Of a stretch of 9,056 nt of DNA, positions 6,296 through 9,056 are shown one piece after another. Origin of the DNA: an uncultured Clostridia bacterium (GTDB lineage: Bacteria > Bacillota > Clostridia > UBA1381); assembly GCA_905235885.1 (NCBI GenBank), contig CAJONM010000049.1:1-9056 (forward strand), written 5' to 3'. Numbering within the stretch: position 1 is the stretch's first letter; the number at the start of each line of letters is the position of its first letter. The translations under genes and the position numbers were made by a program. The notes under the pieces are model-generated. The model worked only from the letters and a program-made list of their open reading frames with translations. It had not been told where the DNA came from and did no database searches.

Positions 6296-6345
6296 CTTGT
6301 CACCGGTCCCCCTTAGTGCCGCCGTTGCGGCATTTATTTCAATTT

Positions 6346-6374
6346 ATTATACAGTATACAACTATAAAAATCAA
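6346..6374 (-). promoter_or_regulatory. Promoter of the CorC/HlyC-family gene
   Basis: Minus-strand TTGATT (6369-6374, 4/6), 17-base spacer, TATAAT (6346-6351, 6/6), starting 8 bases after the stop of the YihY-family gene. The roughly 45-base leader contains a small GC hairpin, TGCCG (6317-6321) with CGGCA (6328-6332), just upstream of the Shine-Dalgarno site. Confidence 0.75.
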
Positions 6375-6381
6375 GTACTTT

Positions 6382-7317
6382 TTATTTTTTGGCAAACACC
6401 GTTTTTTTGATATGCCTGAAGAATCCGTTGTTTATATGCTTATTGATCTCCGCGCCGATAAGAAGCATATAGATACATGTATATGTCCACAGCATCAAAA
6501 GCACGATAGCCGTAAGACTCCCGTATATAAGCGAATATTTGGCAACATACTCAATATAGAGCGAAAAGATATATGAAAACAGCATCCAGCCAACGGCGGT
6601 AAATGCCGCGCCGATAAGCTGCCCTCTGAATTTCAGCCTGCGCTGGGGCAGGAATGTATAGAGTGCCGCGAATGCAAGCACAAACATTATAAAGAATATA
6701 GGTGTTTTCATTCGTATGATGAAATTGAGTATACGGTATGCGGAGCTGTATCTCTCTCCCAGAAGCGCGAGAGTGGTATTTCCGAATACAAGAACTATGA
6801 TCGTCGCGACTATGATAAGCAGGAACAAAACATTATAAAAAACCGACGCCAGCCGCGCGGCGAACCAGTTATAGATCTTGACATAGCCATTTATCTGATT
6901 TAGTCCGCAATATATAGCCATCACACCTCTTGACGATGCCCATATTGCGGCAATTATCGTAAATGACAGCGTTGCCATCGACTGCGAGCGATAGAACACC
7001 TCGTATACTATCTGTGAAAGGTACATCGTCACCTGAGTCGGGAATACTTCGCTTATCTGACTTATAAACAGCTCCACATCTATGACGATGAAGTATTTAA
7101 GACACCAGATAACGAGCATCATAAAAGGCACCGCCGAAAGCACCGTAAAAAACGATGCCTGCGCTGCATACTGACTTATATAATCATCACGCATATTGCC
7201 GGCAAATATAACGAAGTTTCTCAATAACGCTCTTTGTTTCGCCATTCTGCCGCCTCTTTTTGTGAGAAATTCGCCGTATGCGTCATCTATGTTATTTCTA
7301 AGATCTTCAAACTTCAT
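6382..7317 (-). CDS. YihY/BrkB-family inner membrane protein
   Basis: 311-residue polytopic membrane protein, Virul_fac_BrkB/YihY family (historically mis-named ribonuclease BN). Six hydrophobic segments are visible at about 55-75, 115-137, 160-182, 205-225, 235-257 and 265-290. Family signatures: YAAQASFFTVLSAVPFMMLV (50-69), IWASSRGVMAIYCGLNQ (125-141), FLPQRRLKFRGQLIGAAFTA (222-241) and YGSLTAIVLLMLWTYTCIYM near the C-terminus followed by LLIGAEIN. The basic tail (RHIKKTVFAKK) faces the cytoplasm. The start ATG has AAAGG seven bases upstream; an internal ATG at residue 25 has less support. Function in Clostridia is unknown; roles in export or envelope integrity have been proposed for relatives. 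It has its own promoter and no convincing terminator before the corC-type gene. Confidence 0.94.
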   Translation of the reverse strand: MKFEDLRNNIDDAYGEFLTKRGGRMAKQRALLRNFVIFAGNMRDDYISQYAAQASFFTVLSAVPFMMLVIWCLKYFIVIDVELFISQISEVFPTQVTMYLSQIVYEVFYRSQSMATLSFTIIAAIWASSRGVMAIYCGLNQINGYVKIYNWFAARLASVFYNVLFLLIIVATIIVLVFGNTTLALLGERYSSAYRILNFIIRMKTPIFFIMFVLAFAALYTFLPQRRLKFRGQLIGAAFTAVGWMLFSYIFSLYIEYVAKYSLIYGSLTAIVLLMLWTYTCIYMLLIGAEINKHINNGFFRHIKKTVFAKK

Positions 7318-7368
7318 AAAACAACCTTTCAGATAATAACATCCGTTTCCAATAGCTGTACATTATAT

Positions 7369-7397
7369 ATTATACCAGTTATTTTATGATAAGTCTA
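7369..7397 (-). promoter_or_regulatory. Promoter of the YihY-family gene
   Basis: Minus-strand TATAAT (7369-7374, 6/6) with extended TGG, and a weak TAGACT (-35, 7392-7397) at 17 bases. The surrounding 7318-7425 gap is very AT-rich and otherwise empty; I see no GC-stem terminator there for the upstream gene. Confidence 0.7.
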
Positions 7398-7425
7398 TCT
7401 TTTTTTTATTAAATTTTAATTAAAC

Positions 7426-8259
7426 TTATTTTACAATGAGTATATTTGCCGGATAACCTGCCCTTTGCTCATATTCCGCGCCTATCTCCGAAACTGCGAC
7501 ATCTGTTTTGTCCGCCTCGGATATACATATTACGCCTATGTCGCATATACGCGCGGCAACAACGCCCTCGGCGTTTCGCGCCGCCTCAGCGGCATACAGG
7601 GCGTTGTGTGTCGGATGTAGCAGACGCTCCGCGTATCGCTCGGACTCATTTAGCATATCAAACAGCGTATCGGTGCGGCACCTTCTGAGCGCGTCGGCAG
7701 CCGCTTCTATACGCTGCTGTTCCGTCGCGTTAAATCGTGACCTTGCATCATCGGGCGCCGTTCTGTATGTTCGACCGACGCGGATCAATATGACATTCTT
7801 TTTTATAAGCGGCAACGGCAGTCTGCTTATCGTTCCGCGATCATAGTACGCGCACCATCCGTCACTGCCGTATCTGTCGCACAGCTCGCAAAGTCCGCCG
7901 CTTTGTCCTCTGTAGCCGCGATGCATCCGTCGAAGCAGCTTGTTTACGGTATATTGCGCCGTTTCGTCCATAAATCGCAGTCCGTTTATATCTCTGCTGT
8001 AGAGTATCTGCGCTCCCATCCCGTCCGGCGCAAAGCATATGTCACATTTGGAGGATGACGAGTCTATGATCTTTATCACATCGCCATACGCCCTGCCGTA
8101 TGCGCGTATGCCGCAGCCGAGCGCAAACGCAAGCATCCGCGTGCGGCTGTCCATGAGCGTGCATGGTACTCCTGTCCGTTCAAAATACAGCGTGCCGCTC
8201 GTCCGCCCGTATCGGCCGTAAAAATCCGACTTCAACTCTACCGATCGTTCCGTATACAT
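7426..8259 (-). CDS. Cys-rich protein resembling a degenerate galactokinase (GHMP fold)
   Basis: 277 residues; no confident family match at first sight. By eye several segments fall in galactokinase order: an N-terminal ELKSDFYGRYGRTSGTLYF like the GalK start; LCELCDRYGSDGWCAYYD (123-140) where GalK has CGIMDQ...G....LLD; SRLPLPLIKKNVILI like the following strand; MLNES (202-206) like GalK MNESH; HNALYAAEAARNAEGVVAAR (218-237) like the LDALV..A....GV.GARMTGGGFGG region; and a C-terminal YEQRAGYPANILIVK. The galactose-binding GEHTDYNGG, the GLSSSA phosphate loop, the catalytic Asp of MDQ (Cys here) and GGGFGG are all absent, and it is over 100 residues short, so kinase activity is unlikely. 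Ten Cys include CDIC (72-75) and CELC (124-127). Start ATG 8257-8259 chosen because GGAGG lies 7 bases upstream; the frame is open to 8349, but the earlier ATG at 8265 abuts the Shine-Dalgarno. Divergent from greA. The gene is real; the family call is inference. Confidence 0.6.
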   Translation of the reverse strand: MYTERSVELKSDFYGRYGRTSGTLYFERTGVPCTLMDSRTRMLAFALGCGIRAYGRAYGDVIKIIDSSSSKCDICFAPDGMGAQILYSRDINGLRFMDETAQYTVNKLLRRMHRGYRGQSGGLCELCDRYGSDGWCAYYDRGTISRLPLPLIKKNVILIRVGRTYRTAPDDARSRFNATEQQRIEAAADALRRCRTDTLFDMLNESERYAERLLHPTHNALYAAEAARNAEGVVAARICDIGVICISEADKTDVAVSEIGAEYEQRAGYPANILIVK

Positions 8260-8266
8260 TTCCATT

Positions 8267-8271
8267 CCTCC
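8267..8271 (-). promoter_or_regulatory. Shine-Dalgarno site deciding the start of the galactokinase-like gene
   Basis: Minus-strand GGAGG ends 7 bases before the ATG at 8257-8259. The in-frame ATG at 8263-8265 follows it by a single base, too close for initiation, and the ATG at 8347-8349 has no such site and would place coding sequence across the divergent greA promoter. Confidence 0.75.
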
Positions 8272-8287
8272 GCAAATAATAGCTGTC

Positions 8288-8301
8288 GGTAAAAGTTTAC
8301 C
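8288..8301. promoter_or_regulatory. 14-base palindrome between the galactokinase-like gene and greA
   Basis: GGTAAA-AG-TTTACC is a perfect 6-base-arm inverted repeat, 11 bases upstream of the greA -35 and 28 bases upstream of the galactokinase-like ATG on the other strand. Its position suits an operator for either gene. No convincing minus-strand promoter was found in this gap (a TTGTCA overlapping the greA -35 and a TATTAT near 8277-8282 are not properly spaced). Confidence 0.4.
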
Positions 8302-8312
8302 CGATAAAACTG

Positions 8313-8341
8313 TTGACAATTCATAAAAAACTTTGTATAAT
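8313..8341 (+). promoter_or_regulatory. greA promoter (sigma-A)
   Basis: TTGACA (8313-8318, 6/6), 17-base spacer, TATAAT (8336-8341, 6/6): full consensus at both boxes, consistent with high constitutive expression. Leader of about 27 bases. Confidence 0.92.
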
Positions 8342-8374
8342 ATACCCATATTTTAAATGAAAGGTCTGATTATA

Positions 8375-8872
8375 ATGGCAGATGTCAAGGAATACATCCT
8401 CACGCCGGACGGAAAAGCAAATCTGGAAGAGGAGCTTAATCATCTAATAACGGTTACAAGAAAGGAGATCTCGGCAAAAATAAAGGAAGCGCGATCCTTC
8501 GGCGACCTGTCCGAGAACGCGGAATATGACGCGGCAAAGGACGAGCAGGCAAGAGTTGAATCGCGTATCAACACCATCTCGCATATGCTCAAATATGCAA
8601 AGGTGGTAAATGAGGACTCAAACGATACCGTTACAGTCGGCAAGATCATAACAGTAGATTTCCACGGCGCAGCGGCAGAGGAAATGGGAATGACAGGCGA
8701 GGCGACATACACGATCGTCGGCTCCACAGAAGCCGATCCCAACGAAAACAAGCTCTCCTACGAATCCCCGATAGGTGCGGCGTGTCTTAATAAATCCGTC
8801 GGTGACGAGGCAGTCGCCGAAACACCCATGGGCATAGTTTCCTGCACAATACTCAAAATCGAAAGAGCATAA
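8375..8872 (+). CDS. greA: Transcription elongation factor GreA
   Basis: Rescues backtracked RNA polymerase by stimulating cleavage of the transcript 3' end through the secondary channel. The 165-residue product has the N-terminal antiparallel coiled coil (about 1-75) with the tip motif FGDLSENAEYDAAKDEQ (42-58), which contains the acidic residues Asp44 and Glu47 needed for Mg binding. The C-terminal FKBP-like domain (about 85-163) carries SPIGAACLNKSVGDEA (131-146) and the usual terminal strand. Length is slightly above the ~158 residues of E. coli GreA. The ATG at 8375 (MADVKEYIL) is preferred because AAAGG lies ten bases upstream; an in-frame ATG at 8357 overlaps that Shine-Dalgarno and would add six residues. 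It has its own consensus promoter and terminator, so it is probably monocistronic. Confidence 0.97.
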   Translation: MADVKEYILTPDGKANLEEELNHLITVTRKEISAKIKEARSFGDLSENAEYDAAKDEQARVESRINTISHMLKYAKVVNEDSNDTVTVGKIITVDFHGAAAEEMGMTGEATYTIVGSTEADPNENKLSYESPIGAACLNKSVGDEAVAETPMGIVSCTILKIERA

Positions 8873-8879
8873 TATATCG

Positions 8880-8912
8880 AGATACCGCGTGTTATGATGC
8901 GGTATCTTTTTT
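8880..8912 (+). terminator. greA intrinsic terminator
   Basis: AGATACCGC (8880-8888) pairs perfectly with GCGGTATCT (8899-8907) around a 10-base loop, followed by a run of six T (8907-8912). It begins 7 bases after the greA stop. Confidence 0.93.
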
Positions 8913-8935
8913 ATTCCCCTTGCATACTCTGTATC

Positions 8936-8945
8936 GGAGGGGTGA
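8936..8945 (+). promoter_or_regulatory. Strong Shine-Dalgarno deciding the TTG start of the ykvI-like gene
   Basis: GGAGGGGTGA ends 6 bases before TTG at 8952-8954. An in-frame TGA at 8943-8945 closes the frame upstream, there is no in-frame ATG in the visible 35 codons, and the GTG at 8942 is out of frame. No good promoter is seen between the greA terminator and this gene. Confidence 0.8.
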
Positions 8946-8951
8946 CGCGTT

Positions 8952-9056
8952 TTGAAAAATGTTCTGCTTGTCGCATATTCATTCATTGCCGCGCTTATCG
9001 GCGCAGGCTTCGCTTCGGGGCAAGAGATCCTGTGCTATTTTGCCGTTTTCGGCAGA
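8952..9056 (+). CDS. YkvI-family membrane transporter, first 35 codons (continues outside window)
   Basis: From a TTG start the product reads KNVLLVAYSFIAALIGAG and continues FASGQEILCYFAVFGR. The first hydrophobic helix ending IGAGFASGQEI followed by an aromatic-rich segment and FG is the hallmark N-terminus of the YkvI/COG3949 family, integral membrane proteins of the APC-like (LeuT-fold) superfamily with unassigned substrate; the unwound glycine-rich IGAGFASG is where such transporters bind ions and substrate. Only about a tenth of a typical ~350-residue protein is visible. Start is fixed by the upstream in-frame stop and a strong Shine-Dalgarno site. Confidence 0.82.
   Translation, partial: MKNVLLVAYSFIAALIGAGFASGQEILCYFAVFGR

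Noticed and set aside
5208..6410. Ser-rich plus-strand frames of 201 and 179 codons
   Set aside because: Antisense of the conserved CNNM-CBS gene; Ser/Ile-rich composition is what the reverse of that coding sequence yields.
7398..7425. Terminator from the T-rich tract after the galactokinase-like gene
   Set aside because: Only A/T palindromes (TTAATTAA type) without a GC stem; not convincing.
8440..8986. Minus-strand frames of 103 and 122 codons
   Set aside because: Antisense of greA and its terminator; no ribosome binding site or recognisable domain.
1..9056. CRISPR array, tRNA/rRNA genes, insertion sequences, prophage or defence cassette
   Set aside because: No regularly spaced repeats, cloverleaf with CCA-type ends, transposase or phage motifs seen; genes are mostly housekeeping.

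Overview
The window is about 9 kb of chromosomal DNA from a low-to-mid GC Gram-positive bacterium, most likely class Clostridia (Bacillota). The evidence is AGGAGG-type ribosome binding sites, sigma-A promoters with 16-17 base spacers and several TGn extended -10 boxes, an S-layer homology (SLH) protein, GTG and TTG starts, and the family set TypA, TadA, ArgJ, CorC/HlyC, YihY, GreA and YkvI. The genus cannot be fixed from sequence reading alone.

Layout. Positions 1-3848 are read on the minus strand: argJ (2625-3848), then tadA (2030-2485), an SLH-domain exported protein (1315-2025), a 32-residue membrane peptide (1224-1322) and typA (1-1213, C-terminus outside the window). The last four are packed as one transcription unit: gaps of 4 and 10 bases plus one 8-base overlap. 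Between argJ and tadA lies a 106-base element bounded by 14-base near-perfect inverted repeats. The argJ promoter is a near-consensus sigma-A site whose -10 is covered by an 18-base palindrome resembling an ArgR box.

Positions 3959-4939 hold a small divergent pair, an XRE-family regulator (minus) and a membrane-anchored bacterial PH-domain protein (plus). Their promoters stand back to back, and the plus-strand gene is AT-richer than sampled neighbours. A hairpin at 4988-5037 can terminate both the PH gene and the converging corC-type gene.

Positions 5036-8259 are minus strand: a CorC/HlyC-family CNNM-CBS transporter, a YihY/BrkB-family membrane protein, and a Cys-rich 277-residue protein whose arrangement suggests a strongly degenerate galactokinase (GHMP fold) lacking its catalytic and ATP-binding motifs. 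Divergent from it, greA (8375-8872) has a consensus promoter and a strong terminator. The window ends in the first 35 codons of a YkvI-family membrane transporter.

Most genes are housekeeping (tRNA wobble editing, stress translation GTPase, arginine synthesis, transcript cleavage). No CRISPR array, IS element, prophage or complete defence system is visible. The less ordinary items are the degenerate galactokinase-like protein, the 32-residue peptide coupled to an SLH gene and typA, the 106-base inverted-repeat element, and the palindromes at argJ and upstream of greA.
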